From Hetaerina americana (lineage: Eukaryota > Arthropoda > Insecta > Odonata > Calopterygidae): a stretch of DNA of 64,000 nt. The DNA is taken from assembly GCA_022747635.1 (NCBI GenBank), contig JAKTNV010000164.1:62001-126000 (forward strand), read 5' to 3'. Numbering within the stretch: position 1 is the stretch's first letter; every line of letters starts with the position of its first letter. Positions 29,554-39,843 of this stretch are shown here, piece after piece. The translations under genes were made by a program, and so were the position numbers. Under the pieces are notes generated by a model. The model was not told where the DNA came from, did not search any database, and saw only the letters and a program-made list of their open reading frames with translations.

Positions 29554-30130
29554 AACAAAATGTTCGTTTTAATATATATGAATTTCCACAATTTTGTATC
29601 CCTATTCCTTAGAGAAAACATTATATATTTGGTCCACCTATTTGGTATATCAAAGTTTTAGAAATTGGGAATGTTATACCCTTATGTCTGGTATCGTACA
29701 GAATTTTAAAAATGGTACCTCAATTAGGGATTTTTCCATACCCTTAGTTTTCCAAGGGTAAACACTTATAATTTTACGGGTAATTCAATGCGGAATAGAT
29801 AACTAAATTTTCCCTGATAAACTTTCAAATTTAAACCATATTTTTATCTAGAGGGTTTTTTGTAAACGCCACCGCCTAATTCTTATCCTTTCTTTTAGGA
29901 ATAGTGACCTACCTATTTGGTATATCAAACTTTTAGAAATTGGGAATAGTAAACACTTATGCTCCGTATCATATAGCATTTTGAAAAGGGTACTTCAGTC
30001 GGAGATTTTACTATACCCTTATTACCCTAGGGTGAACCCTAATATTTTTACGATTAATTCCACGCGGAATCGGTAGCCAGCTGTTTTCTGATAAACATTC
30101 AAATTTAAATCATATTTTTATCTCTTCAAA
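29554..30130 (+). repeat. Two direct repeats with 275-bp period
   Basis: CCTATTTGGTATATCAAA.TTTTAGAAATTGGGAAT occurs at 29637 and 29912. After each come a TACCCTTA block, GGGTAA/GGGTGAA, a GATTAATTC/GTAATTCA..GCGGAAT block and ATAAAC.TTCAAATTTAAA.CATATTTTTATCT. Non-coding; the second unit runs into the hairpin cluster. Confidence 0.87.
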
Positions 30131-30154
30131 CAACGGAGTTATTGAGCATAATTC

Positions 30155-30280
30155 CCGAAAATTTCGGCTTTTTTGGCCATAGGGCCAAAACCACTGGTCC
30201 GATCGGTCTGAAAGTTCTGGAAAATACTCAGTACGATAGTACTGAGTACCCCCACGGTGCTCAACCCGCTAAGGGGTACA
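30155..30280. repeat. Hairpin cluster near the Polinton right end
   Basis: Three perfect stem-loops occur within 94 bases: CCGAAA-A-TTTCGG (30155-30167), TTTTGGCC-ATAG-GGCCAAAA (30171-30190), and TACTCAGTAC-GATA-GTACTGAGTA (30225-30248). CCGATCGG lies between. GTACCCC/GGGGTAC (30246-30252 with 30273-30279) offers an alternative pairing. Frames on both strands here mirror each other and are a by-product of the palindromes. Confidence 0.85.
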
Positions 30281-30944
30281 TAGGGGGTGTCCTTTCGACA
30301 ATGATATTCCCGTACCCTGAAAACCCTTGGATACCCTGGAAAGGGTCTCCGGTTTTCTCGCCGGGAATCGAAGGCGGGCATTGAGAGTGACCCATCTTCA
30401 CATTTGCTCGCTTCTAGAGCGTATAGAAAAAATGAAAAAAAATCCGAAAAGCCAATTTGGCTAACGGGTCATACTTACCCCCACAGCTTTTGGTGTTAGC
30501 CCCACGGAGGAAGATCTCATCTGGAACCCTACACGATGATTAGGTGGGCCTATAGACCGGGACTATTTCCCGATCTGCTGGCGACCTAACGCCGATCCGT
30601 CCCCTTTATATACTGCGTAGAAAGTGTGGTGGAAAGGGAAAAAGCTAAGGGGTGAGGGATGGGCGTTTCCCGGTTAACGCAATTCTACTCTCTCTTCATG
30701 CCCTCCGCTTTAAATGTCAATTTCCGAATAGGAGAAGGAGACTGATTAATAGGTATAGAATGAGAGAATAGCAAAGCGGAATTGAAGAGAAATAGCGGGA
30801 ATTTCAAAAAATTAGGTCTGGAGAACTTTAATTAATTTTTACGGGCTTATTTAAAGTGCTATCAAAAAAATTATAAGGATCTTTTTAACATATAATCACG
30901 TTGTCTTTCCATTATTTTTGTTTATTTGTTGTTATCGTTATTAT
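30281..30944. other. Non-coding right end of the Polinton
   Basis: No coding region is supported. Moderately AT-rich except 30480-30720. It lies between the hairpin cluster and the right inverted repeat. Confidence 0.5.
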
Positions 30945-31432
30945 TAAACGAGATATTTGATAAAATCTATATATTGTTCAATATAAAGAGGACTATTTAA
31001 GGCATTAATCTGAAGTATAATTAGCTCTTCTTTCACTTGGCACCGTTTGTTGTACTCTACAATTGATAGTTCTGGAGATATAAGAGGCGATGGCCTTGGG
31101 TCATGATTTTTCCTGCATGGGTTGGGTTGACGTTGTACAACTAGATTGCATATGAAGGAAAAATGCTCCCTCCCCCCTCTTTCACGTGACGTTATTTGTT
31201 TTTCTCTACGACCGATAGTTGTTGATGTATCCGGGTTTGAGTTTCAAGGTGAAACTTGCGCCAGGATGATTTTTCCTGCGTGGGTTGGGTTGACGTGATG
31301 CAATTATATTGCCTGTGAAGGATAAATGCCCCCCTCTTTCACGTGACGTCATTTGTTTTTCTCTGCGACCGATAGTTCCGGGTTGGAATGTCAAGGTCAA
31401 ACCTGCGCCAGGACAAACATTTTCCCCCTACT
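30945..31432 (-). repeat. Polinton right terminal inverted repeat
   Basis: Reverse complement of 14307-14795. The last bases CCCCCTACT mirror AGTAGGGGG, and CTTCCT (31433-31438) is the second target-site copy. The subrepeats seen on the left are present in mirrored order. Confidence 0.93.
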
Positions 31433-31544
31433 CTTCCTTTGCTGCTTTGCCAGCTTTTTCAATGCCTGGTATTCCCACATGACCAGCAGTCCATATAGAG
31501 GATACCTACAACCCCTTTATCTGAAGGGACCACAGGGTATAATA

Positions 31545-32320
31545 CGAGGGTCATCCGGAAAGTAGTACCCGTTCGTGAAATAAAGACACAAAAGTAAATA
31601 TTAACAAACATAAAAAATTTTATTTGAAAGAGGATACTTTAAACTACTTCTCAACATAATGTCCAAGCAAATTAAGGCATTTGTCATAACGTGTGACAAG
31701 TTTCTGTATTCCTGCTGCATAGTCCTTCGCCGCCAGCTCATTGAGATACAGGGTCACTCATCTGTAAGCTTGCGAGGGACCCATCTTGCACAAATTTTTG
31801 CATAATGCAGATGGTGTTTAACAATTTCATGAACAATTGTTCGAGAAACATTGGGAAAATGCTCACAGATGTCATCAATTGTGACGCGCCGATCGTTCCT
31901 CACGAATTCGTCAACTGAGCTCACCAGTTGGTCTGTAATGACAGACGGTCTCCCCGAACGCTCATCGTCGTGTGTGTTCCCCCTCCCCATGTTGAAGTTG
32001 CGACACCACCGCCGAACAGACGACTCGTCCATTACATTGTCTCCATACACCTCCTTTAATTGGCGATGAATATCACATGGGCGAACGTTTCTTGCATTGA
32101 GGAATTTAATCACTGCCATCACTTCACAACTGGCGGCGTTCTCAATTTTTTTAAACATTGTAAACAATCACAGAAACAACACAGGCAATGCTAGCGTCAC
32201 GCAACTTGGCTCAGAGAAGGCAGACAAGCCACTGAAGCTATCTGACCTCGTCCAGCGGCTACTCGCGTCGTCAGCACTTCATGCGGCACGAACGGGTACT
32301 ACTTTCCGGATGACCCCTCG
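31545..32320 (-). mobile_element. mariner-type element with internal deletion (776 bp)
   Basis: Ends are near-perfect inverted repeats: CGAGGGTCATCCGGAAAGTA at 31545 and TACTTTCCGGATGACCCCTCG at the right. TA dinucleotides flank both sides (31543-31544 and 32321-32322), the mariner target duplication. Full-length mariners are ~1.3 kb. Here the transposase middle is missing, so it can only move in trans, if at all. Confidence 0.9.
31754..32167 (-). pseudogene. mariner transposase, N-terminal half
   Basis: 137 aa. A helix-turn-helix DNA-binding region (VIKFLNARNVRPCDIHRQLK, SSVRRWCRNFNMGR) is followed by the WCRNF...GRPS linker box and a second HTH (VTIDDICEHFPNVSRTIVHE). It ends at ARWVPRKLTDE, just where the DDD catalytic domain should begin. 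Downstream, the same strand encodes the last ~30 residues of a transposase (NELAAKDYAAGIQKLVTRYD, then ...YVEK), so an internal deletion joins the two ends. No catalytic Asp is present. Confidence 0.88.
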
Positions 32321-32322
32321 TA

Positions 32323-32585
32323 GATCTCCTGAACCATCAGGTGCATTGATGACAACACTGATATGGATTATAGGGAAATCAATAAGTGCGAACAGATAAG
32401 AGAAGAGCCATTACATTCTCTTATGTCTTTTAGGGCCCTCTTGATAGCTGACAGTTTGGCTGTGAACCCATTAATCGTCTCTTAACTCTCCCCCAACCTC
32501 CGATCAACACCCTCCGCCAACCTCTGGAAAACAGTCTCCCTCAATCAATGACCAATCATCAACCGCAAATATAAGAACTGCTCTA
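32323..32585. other. Non-coding stretch between mariner and LINE relics
   Basis: No supported feature. Confidence 0.4.
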
Positions 32586-32587
32586 TT

Positions 32588-33621
32588 GAGCATAATTACG
32601 AAACTTCACTCACCTACTGACAGTAATACCCTTATTAGCATCTTCACAAATGACCTTATACCAGCCCTTCTTCAACCTTTAAATGGTGCCTAATTCACAA
32701 ATAAACAACCACTTCCTTAAAACCTAACAATGGAACATAAATTGCATAAAAAACAAAAAACAAAAGCTTGAAAAACCACTACAACACGAAGGAAAGACCT
32801 TCATAAGCTCCTATTTACCAAAAATATCGCAATTCACTCACCGCCTTTCCCTACCCACTTCCATTATCATCCCCACTCCTCCGATATCCTGGATGTAGTT
32901 CTATTATTTGCAGATATCGCATTCCAAATCCTTAACCTAGATATTTCAGCCTCTGACCACTGCCCCATATTTTACTGCTTTCCTATTCTCCTTCATACAA
33001 CCAGAACTAACTAGAAGAGTTAACTGGAAACTTTTTAAAGAAAACTGCTTGGCCATTAACCTTGTCCCATCTCCTGCTAGCACTCCAGACAGAATTGGGA
33101 AAGCGGCTCAAGATTTTACAAGCACCTTAACCATAATCATTCATCGCTCTTGCTACCCTCCTTCTCCGGCCTATATCGCTGGTGCCACCCTACCTCCAGA
33201 TATTTTGCGCCTAATTTCACTTAGAAACAAGACCAGAGCCCTCTGGCAATGCACTCATCTCCGCCAAGATAAAATCGGCTTCTGTGCACTTCAAAACTTT
33301 GTAACATCCAAAACTAGAACACATTGGGAAAAAACTTGGCAAGAAAAGATAAGTTCACTCTCACATAACGACAATTCGGTATGGATCCAAGCCCACTGTC
33401 TGCAAAGGAAAAAGGTACCCAACCCGCCAATACCACATAATGGGAGAGCACTATACGATGACAGCAACAAAGCAAATACCTCTGCCGACTCCCTCGACTG
33501 CATTTAAAAAAAACATAATACATCCTCGTTGGATTCAGAAGCGTTGAACAGCGTCTCTTGCCTGTCACTTTGCCCATTCCACATATTCCCGGAAATTACT
33601 TCTCAAGGACTTTACTCCATT
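32588..33621 (+). pseudogene. Jockey-type LINE ORF2 relic (endonuclease end to linker)
   Basis: Begins GCATAATTACGA, the same start as the relic at 52598. In 33049-33507 the frame reads NLVPSPASTPDRI, DILRLISLRNKTRALWQC, WEKTWQEKISSLSHNDNSVW and NGRALYDDSNKANTSADS. This matches the linker between endonuclease and RT of the intact ORF2 at 45497-42783 (e.g. ISSLSHEDNSVW). Upstream remnants of the endonuclease's SDHCP region are broken by stops. RT is missing because an LTR fragment starts at 33622. The 52.6-kb relic continues where this one is cut. Confidence 0.8.
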
Positions 33622-33765
33622 TGTCGCGTGGACATAGTAGGGTTGGGTTCGTGGAATCAAAGAGGGGCTTTCATTGCAATACATTTATTGGACTTACTAC
33701 ACAAGGAGTCCGGCCCAAAAGGAGTGAGGAAGCGTAGAGACAACAGCAGGTTCGGCCTCCGTAAG
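33622..33765 (-). repeat. LTR fragment, reversed relative to the LTR end at 38440
   Basis: Starts TGTCGCGTGGACATAG, the reverse complement of CTATGTCCACGCGACA that ends at 38440. Homology extends ~140 bp (to GAGACAACAGC). It inserted into the LINE relic: the same LINE sequence runs on without a break in the second copy near 53635. Confidence 0.8.
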
Positions 33766-33930
33766 AGATTTCCTCAACCTTTAGTGTCTTCAGTCACTGC
33801 TCTGCTTTGCTTATAGAGCAGTTTCTTGCAAGGGCTCTTGCGTAGCCCTTACACTGCGCCTTTCCAGCCTCCAAGGTTACTAAGGCGGGAAGAATTCTTC
33901 TGCGTTTTCAGTCGTTTGATTTATTCCCGC
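33766..33930. other. Probable remainder of the reversed LTR
   Basis: No coding sequence; lies between the LTR homology and the LINE 3' end. Origin is not certain. Confidence 0.35.
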
Positions 33931-36032
33931 TCAGAGCAGCCTTGGCTTCTTCTTTGCCGGAAGGGGGTCTTGCTCGTCTTGGGATGCTATGGGGCGCTTG
34001 TAGCGGTCCCATGGCCAGACCCTTATGTCGCCAACCCGGAGAATTACTTTTACTTCCGCTTCTGCCGCTTTGATGAAGAATTTTCCAGATATTCTAGGCA
34101 GAAGGATGTCCAGGGTTTCCAGCTTTCCGTCCTCGTGCATCTCGGAAACGCGGGCGTAATGACCGCGTGCCATGATGTCACTAAGAGCAGAATTCTGCAC
34201 CACCTGAATTTGAGCGAGACTCGTTCGCGACACTCCTGACCATACCGGAGTAGCGTACGTGATGACAGGAAGCACGCACGCTTGGTACAGTCTACGCTTC
34301 GTGTCCATACTCAGGACCGGCGGGCGGATAATCCGCAGGAGCCGATTAAGCGCCGCGAATGCCTTTCTACGTACACGAAGCGCTTGGTCGTTCCAAAGGA
34401 GTTTCCGGTCCATCAGCACTCCGAGGTAGGTAACTTCGGATTCCCACGGTAGGGCGACTCCATTCACAGTTAGGTTCACTCATGTCAACCGTCCATTTCC
34501 CGGATGGAAGATGATCGCCTTCGTCTTCTTTGCGTTAACAGCAAAGCGCCATCGGCAGTACCATTCTAGGAGATCCGCCACAGCGCTCTTCAGTCTTCGC
34601 ACCGCGGTAACCTTCTGCCAGGAGCAGCACAGTAGGGCCGTATCGTCGGCATAGAGAGACAGGATCTCGAAGTTCCCACGTGGAGTTGAAATGTCGTGGG
34701 AGTAGATATTGAAGAGCAGTGGTCCGAGGACTGATCCCTGGGGCACGCCGGCGGAGATCCGACGCACCATTGAATTCGCCCCGAGCCATTGCACGGTGAC
34801 TGTCCTGTCTCTTAAATAGGAGTGAACCATCCGAACAATCCAAGGTGAGAAATTGAGTCGTCTCATCTTCAACAAGAAAGCCGGATGCCAGACGCGATCG
34901 AACGCCTTACTGACGTCGAAGAAGGCCCCAGCAACCGCCCTATTCGTGTGGAAGCTGTCCGTGATGAAATCCGCCGCTCGCACCAGCCGATGGACTGTGG
35001 AAGGCTGCGCACGGAAACCAAACTGCTCCTCCGGGAGGATGTCATTCTCCCGGACGAAATCAGTCAGCGGCCGTTGCAGCAGTCACTTGAATATCTTACC
35101 GAAGCCGTCGAGCAAAGAGATAGGCCGCATTTCTCGGGACCCACCTCCAATTTCTGCGACTTCGGCAGGCAGACGATTCTCGCTCTTCTCCAAGTGGTCG
35201 GGAAGTAGAAAATCCTGACACAGCCATTTAGGAGCTTTGTCAGGGACCTCACCGCCACCTTTGGAAGCTCCCAAATGACCTCATTGGGAATGTTGTCGCG
35301 GCCGGGGGCCTTCCTCGTGCGGAGGCGACGTATTGCCTCTTTGACGTCCTTCTCGTCAAATCTCGGAATTTCCGAGGCGTCTTTCAGATCGGTTTCTCCG
35401 GCTCTTTCAAACGCCTCGATTTCTTCTCCAATCTCGTCAGAAGCGGAATTCCCAGGATTGGGTGAAAAGCTGCAGACCAAGTGATCAGCGAGCAGTTCGG
35501 CCTTCTCCATGGGAGATCGTGCCTCCCTGTCTCCGTCGGTAATAATCGGGTCCAGTCTTTGAGTGGCCCGCAGCCTCCGGCATATCTTCCACACCGACGG
35601 CAGGTCCTCGTTGCCGTCTTCCGAAAGGAGCTCCTCCCGCAGGTGCGCCTCCCAGTGGTCCGATCGGACCTCCCGGAGGGCATCCTGTACCGCAACGTTG
35701 AGCTCTTAGAGCTGCCTTCTCACATCCGCTGTACGATATTTCTGCCATTGGCGCCGCACGTTGTTTCGCCGCGCAATGAGGCCTCTAACCGCCGCCCTGT
35801 GGACGAGGATGTCCGCACCTCCTGATGTTCTAAGTCGTTGTCGCCTGGGATCCCTATCCGCCCTATAGATGGTCCAGCTAGGTAACCTCCAGGCGTCCGT
35901 TGGCCGAAGGTGCGTCTCATTGACAGCGGCGACTATGGCTCCCTTCTGCTGGAGGAACGCCCGTAATTTCTCGCGTCGGCGAAGAATTCCGTTGGCGTTC
36001 CATTGCGCAAGAAGGACGGGTCGTTCAGCCAT
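33931..36032 (-). pseudogene. Jockey-clade LINE ORF2, degenerate
   Basis: From 36032: endonuclease start (VLLAQWNANGILRRREKLRA, VNETHLRP), then an internal deletion that removes most of the endonuclease. After frame changes a pre-RT linker (SVWKICRRLRATQRLD) and KAPGRDNIPNE follow. RT in 34983-34480 carries AFFDVSKAFDRVWH (motif A), SAGVPQGSVLGPLLF (B) and LSLYADDTALL (intact YADD). A stop after NGRLT (34480) separates the C-terminal part 34479-33931 (VTYLGVLMDRKLLWNDQ, YATPVWSGV). The motif order is that of Jockey elements. Multiple breaks make it inactive. Confidence 0.85.
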
Positions 36033-36179
36033 GGTTGGTTGAATTTCCGATCCTGCTGCGCACCAGCTCTTCCAGGAGTGAGAGGAGAAGTTTGCCCTGC
36101 GTCGAGGTGACGAGTTTCTTCAAGGTGCATGCAATAACGGCAATGGTCTGCCATAATTCCTGGTCCTCTCTGTCTGGTG

Positions 36180-37970
36180 TCAGCGAGGACTCTGCGGAAA
36201 CTGGAGACTTATCAGTTGTTGTCCCCTCTCTCCGTTTTTCCTGTTTCTGGCTTTGTTTTTCGCCTTCTTCACTTTCCGTTTGGAAGGTGTTCCCAAGCGC
36301 CCTCTGGGTTGGCTTCGTAATGGCTTTTCCTTCTTCCCCGGTGGTGTTCGGGGATTTCTTCTTCTGCTTTTTTTTCTTCTTCTTCCCTTCGGAAAAATAG
36401 GAAGGGTCGCTTCCTTCGGAGGGAGGCTGTCGGGGGGTGACAAGTTCCCCTTGTTGGCCTCTCCTACGTCTGGCGCTGGTGGTGGTTCTCGGACCACCTC
36501 AGCATCCCTGGGTGGATTTGTGATATCCACTTCCATGTTCCGCTCTTCTCCGGAGAGAGCCTGAACCTTGTCCTGAGAAGGGCCCTTCAGGATTGCTCCG
36601 TAGGTTGTAGCGTGATCGACTTGTCGGAATGGTTTTATTCCCGGTTCCGCTGCCGGTTTCTTGGGCGCCTGCTTCCCTGGTGCTGGCTTGCGTGCGTTGG
36701 CGTGTTGTCGCCGCTCAGCCTCCTGAAAGGCGGGACACCGGCGAGCGACGGCCGCATGAGGTCCTCCGCAGTTCGCACAGATGGCATCATCTTCCCTTCC
36801 TTGGGAGCATTCCTTGACTGCGTGTGCTCCAGCACAGCGCATGCAGCGTTTTGCACACCAGCAAGCTATGCCGATGTGTCCAAACCGCATGCAGTTGCTG
36901 CACTGGAGTGGACCTCTGTCTCCACGGTAACGCTCCACAGTGACGTAGCGGTGGCAGAGCTGGCGGATGTCCCCGGGGGCGATGGCCGATGGAGTCTTTA
37001 CCACGTTCGCTACGTGGCGATCTATGGGGACCGGTTTTCCGTCCTCCGTGACCGTAAGGCGACGTACGCTACGAATTTCGTATCCGAGGGATCTGAGTTC
37101 CTCGGATACCTTTTCGACTGCTATCCATTGAGAGATACCCTTGATGAACAGCTTCATCCCTGGCACCCTTTCAATGGGCTGCGAGTGGTGTTGGATTTTC
37201 TTACTCTGCAGCAAGGAGAGTGCCTTTTCATGCCCCTCTCTGTTGGAGGTGATGATCCGGATTAAAGCTCTTCGAACTTCCAAGCCGAAAGCAACACCTA
37301 TGTCGCCCGACAGCTGGTCAATCAGTCCCTGGACGTCGGTGACCCCATAGACGACGATAGGCGGTGGTCGCAGCGTCTTAGGTGCCGATGCCGGTAGAGG
37401 TGTGGCTTCCGGGACGGCTGCGTCGTTCGTCAGAAGCGGTTTCCTTTTCTTCCTCTAGGAAGAAACCAAGGTAAATCCGTCGTCGCCTTCCCCCTCCTCT
37501 GCGCTCAGCGCACGCTCCGCCCTATCGTCTCCTTGAAGATTCGGCATCCGCGTAACGGCGGAATCTTCTGGCTTCTGGTTCCTTCCAGATGCCTTCTTTC
37601 GCTTGACGCCGCCTGCGGTGTCCTTCACCACCTGGCCCTGTAAAGGGCCGAGGTCTGCTGGTGCCTCCGTTGTCCCGCTTCGGGCCTTCGTCTCCTCCAA
37701 GCACTGCGACGGGCTGAGAGCCAAGGCTTCAACACCTGATGATGAATTTGCCGAAGGCTTAGATACCCCCGGCAAAACAGCTGGAGATTCTTTGCCTTGC
37801 GGACGATTATTCCCACGCTGTGTAATTCCCTTCGTGGACATGAAGTCTCCGAAGGAGTTGGCACAACGGTGTGTCTTCCTCCTCACCTGGACCACCGGAA
37901 AAGCAGAGTTGCTAGAAGACATCCGAAGAAAGTAGTAGGCTCTCGTCTGATGTCTCCTTGATTCTGGCAA
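36180..37970 (-). pseudogene. Jockey-clade LINE ORF1 (gag), one in-frame stop
   Basis: One frame runs from 37970 to 36180, interrupted by TAG at 37455-37457 after FTLVSS. The N-terminal half is low-complexity. Then VVYGVTDVQGLIDQL and a PRE_C2HC-like region (KLFIKGISQWIAVEKVSEEL), followed by three zinc knuckles: CSNCMRFGHIGIAC, CMRCAGAHAVKEC and CANCGGPHAAVARRC. The C-terminus is Lys/Arg-rich (KGRRRKKSRRRN). This is the nucleic-acid-binding gag of Jockey-type elements. ORF2 follows 147 bases downstream. About 597 codons in total, of normal size. Confidence 0.87.
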
Positions 37971-38290
37971 TCAAGTTGGGGCGCTCGGGGTTTATATATG
38001 AATTCCCGGGTACAAAGACCGGGCGCCGAACTCCGTATCATTAGCGGAAGGGGAGACAGCAGGTTAACCTCGGTAGTGGGTGACTGTATCCAGCCACTGT
38101 TCACCAAATTTGCTATCGCGGATTCGGCGAAAAGGACACTAGCTCGCATGAGTCCTTCTAGATGTCCGAGCATCAGATCCCCGCGACATTTTGTATTGAG
38201 ACTGCCATCTACTTGGCTTTTCCGAAACATCAGAACTAGAATCATGTCCCCGCGACATCACCCCGGCTTTGAAATCAAACTGTGAGCCCC
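37971..38290 (-). other. Probable 5' leader of the reversed LINE
   Basis: Non-coding; lies upstream of ORF1 and ends where LTR homology starts. Short repeats of CCCCGCGACAT occur near 38178 and 38253. Confidence 0.45.
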
Positions 38291-38299
38291 TTAGAAGTC

Positions 38300-38440
38300 A
38301 ACCTTGCTTTCTCCGCTGTTGTCTCTACGCTTCCTCTTTCCTTCCGGCCCGGACTCCTTGTGTAGTAAGTCCAATAAATGTATAGCAAAGAAAGCCCTTC
38401 TTTGATTCCACGAACCCAACCCTACTATGTCCACGCGACA
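38300..38440 (+). repeat. 3' part of an LTR (errantivirus-like element)
   Basis: Ends CCACGCGACA; then TAT and a TGG-initiated primer-binding-like site (38444 on, TGGTGTCAGGTGTGGGG), the same layout as LTR A. A gag-type frame follows. Its 5' part is missing. Confidence 0.75.
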
Positions 38441-38667
38441 TATTGGTGTCAGGTGTGGGGTTGCGGAGTCTTGGAGGGTCTTATTTAAATGCAACTTGCC
38501 TTCCGTCCATCATGCTTCATTCGTATGATTGAATTTCGATGTAAGAAGTAGTTACGCGTAATGTCACAAGGAAACTAACCCCATTTTTTTATTAACGAGA
38601 ATCAGTTATACTATTACTAACATATGGCGAATCAATTTTGTCCTAGCCGTATTGTCTTTAAATCATA

Positions 38668-39843
38668 ATGGATTTCGGTGGCAAGGGCACGTATGGGCGC
38701 TTTGGCGAATCTCTGCCTAGGGAGCTTGATTTATCACCAAACAATACGAACGTAATCGATTTTCCTACCGCTGTTAATATGATAGAAAGCGACCCTGTTT
38801 CCCATCCAACTATGCAACAAACATTTTCAGGACATCGCATTTATTTAATTCCGAGTTTTAACGGTGATGGGGACGTAAGCATCGAGGAATAATTTTAAGT
38901 TAGTGAGTCATCCTAGCGGGTGGAGTGAGAATCAGACCTTAAGCGTAGCACGGCTGCGTCTGAGCGGTACCGCTGCCGAATTCATTAAGTCAAATCCTCA
39001 CGTTATTGAGTCTTATGAACTTTTTTCTTAACTAATGAAAAAGCGTTTCATTCCAAAATGTCACTGGTCTCTGTTGAAAGAATGTTCACAAGCTGTTTGC
39101 AACGCCCCTTGGAAAGCGTGAATGAGTATTCTTCCCGTCTCAGGGAATTGGGACGAAAACTAAGAGATGCTTTTCTAGACCCAGACTCACAAGCGACAGG
39201 AATTATGCTCGAGAACCGCCTCCTCTCACAGTTCTTGGTCGGACTTAGGGAAAAATTGGGCGATTCGTGCTAGTGCGCAATCCAAGAACCATGCAAGAGG
39301 CTGAGGAATTTGCTAACCTAGAGGAATTCAATGCTCGTAATTACTCAGGCGTTAGGGAAGTAAACTTCTTGCAGAACCATGACTTTGGTATGCCCGTGCG
39401 TAGTCCTAACGTGAAGACCGACAACCTTTCCGTACAGTGACCCGACACGATATTTCACAACGAGCCATGTTCAACCCCATCTCGAGCCAATCTTAAACCC
39501 CACTGTGAGCCCTAGTCTTTCGGATCAAGTGTACGCAATCCAGACAAATGTACACACGAAGCCTCCACAGTCTACACTGCCGGTGGGTGGAGGGAACGTA
39601 ACTAATGCGCCTCGGACTTGTAATTACTGTAAAAAGGTGGGACACATCGTGCTCTATTGCCGTACAAAACCCCGCGCATGTTATAACTGTGGGGAAGGGA
39701 GCCATGTCAGTAAAGATTGCCCTCTGATGATTTGCGGCGTGTGCAAGCAAGCGGGCCATCGCCCGATAGATTGTCCCACCCCCACCCAAAAGCGAGATCA
39801 GGGAATCGCGGCCACCCCGGCCGGCAGGTCGGGGACGAATTAG
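38668..39843 (+). pseudogene. gag of the errantivirus-like element
   Basis: Starts MDFGGKGTYGRFGE; IPSFNGDGDVSIEE corresponds to the FPTFSGEDE box of the copy A gag. The frame breaks near 38890, and WSENQTLSVARLRLSGTAAE continues in another one. A further piece (39058-39273) has SVERMFTSCLQRPLESVNEY. The C-terminal part (39505-39843) is open and has three CCHC knuckles: CNYCKKVGHIVLYC, CYNCGEGSHVSKDC and CGVCKQAGHRPIDC, typical of nucleocapsid. Gag packages the RNA genome. It overlaps the protease frame by 127 nt in the -1 direction. Confidence 0.82.

Larger units (their letters stand above)
14307..31432. mobile_element. Complete Polinton/Maverick element (17.1 kb)
   Basis: The element begins AGTAGGGGGAAAATG and ends in the reverse complement, CATTTTCCCCCTACT. 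It is flanked by identical 6-bp direct repeats CTTCCT at 14301-14306 and 31433-31438. AG...CT ends and 6-bp duplications are the Polinton hallmark. Terminal inverted repeats are ~490 bp. Inside are the family's core genes: protein-primed DNA polymerase B, retroviral-type integrase, packaging ATPase, adenoviral-type cysteine protease, and double and single jelly-roll-type capsid proteins. These are joined by a dUTPase and small accessory genes. Most genes are open; the polymerase is broken by a TA-tract frame shift. The element is close to animal adintovirus-type Polintons in gene content. Confidence 0.97.

Noticed and set aside
30139..30384. Two overlapping 80-codon frames on opposite strands
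   Set aside because: They mirror each other because the DNA is palindromic; neither shows protein-like features.
39785..39791. CCCAAAA as a -1 frameshift heptamer between gag and protease
   Set aside because: Its codon phase does not fit the gag frame, although the -1 overlap itself is real.
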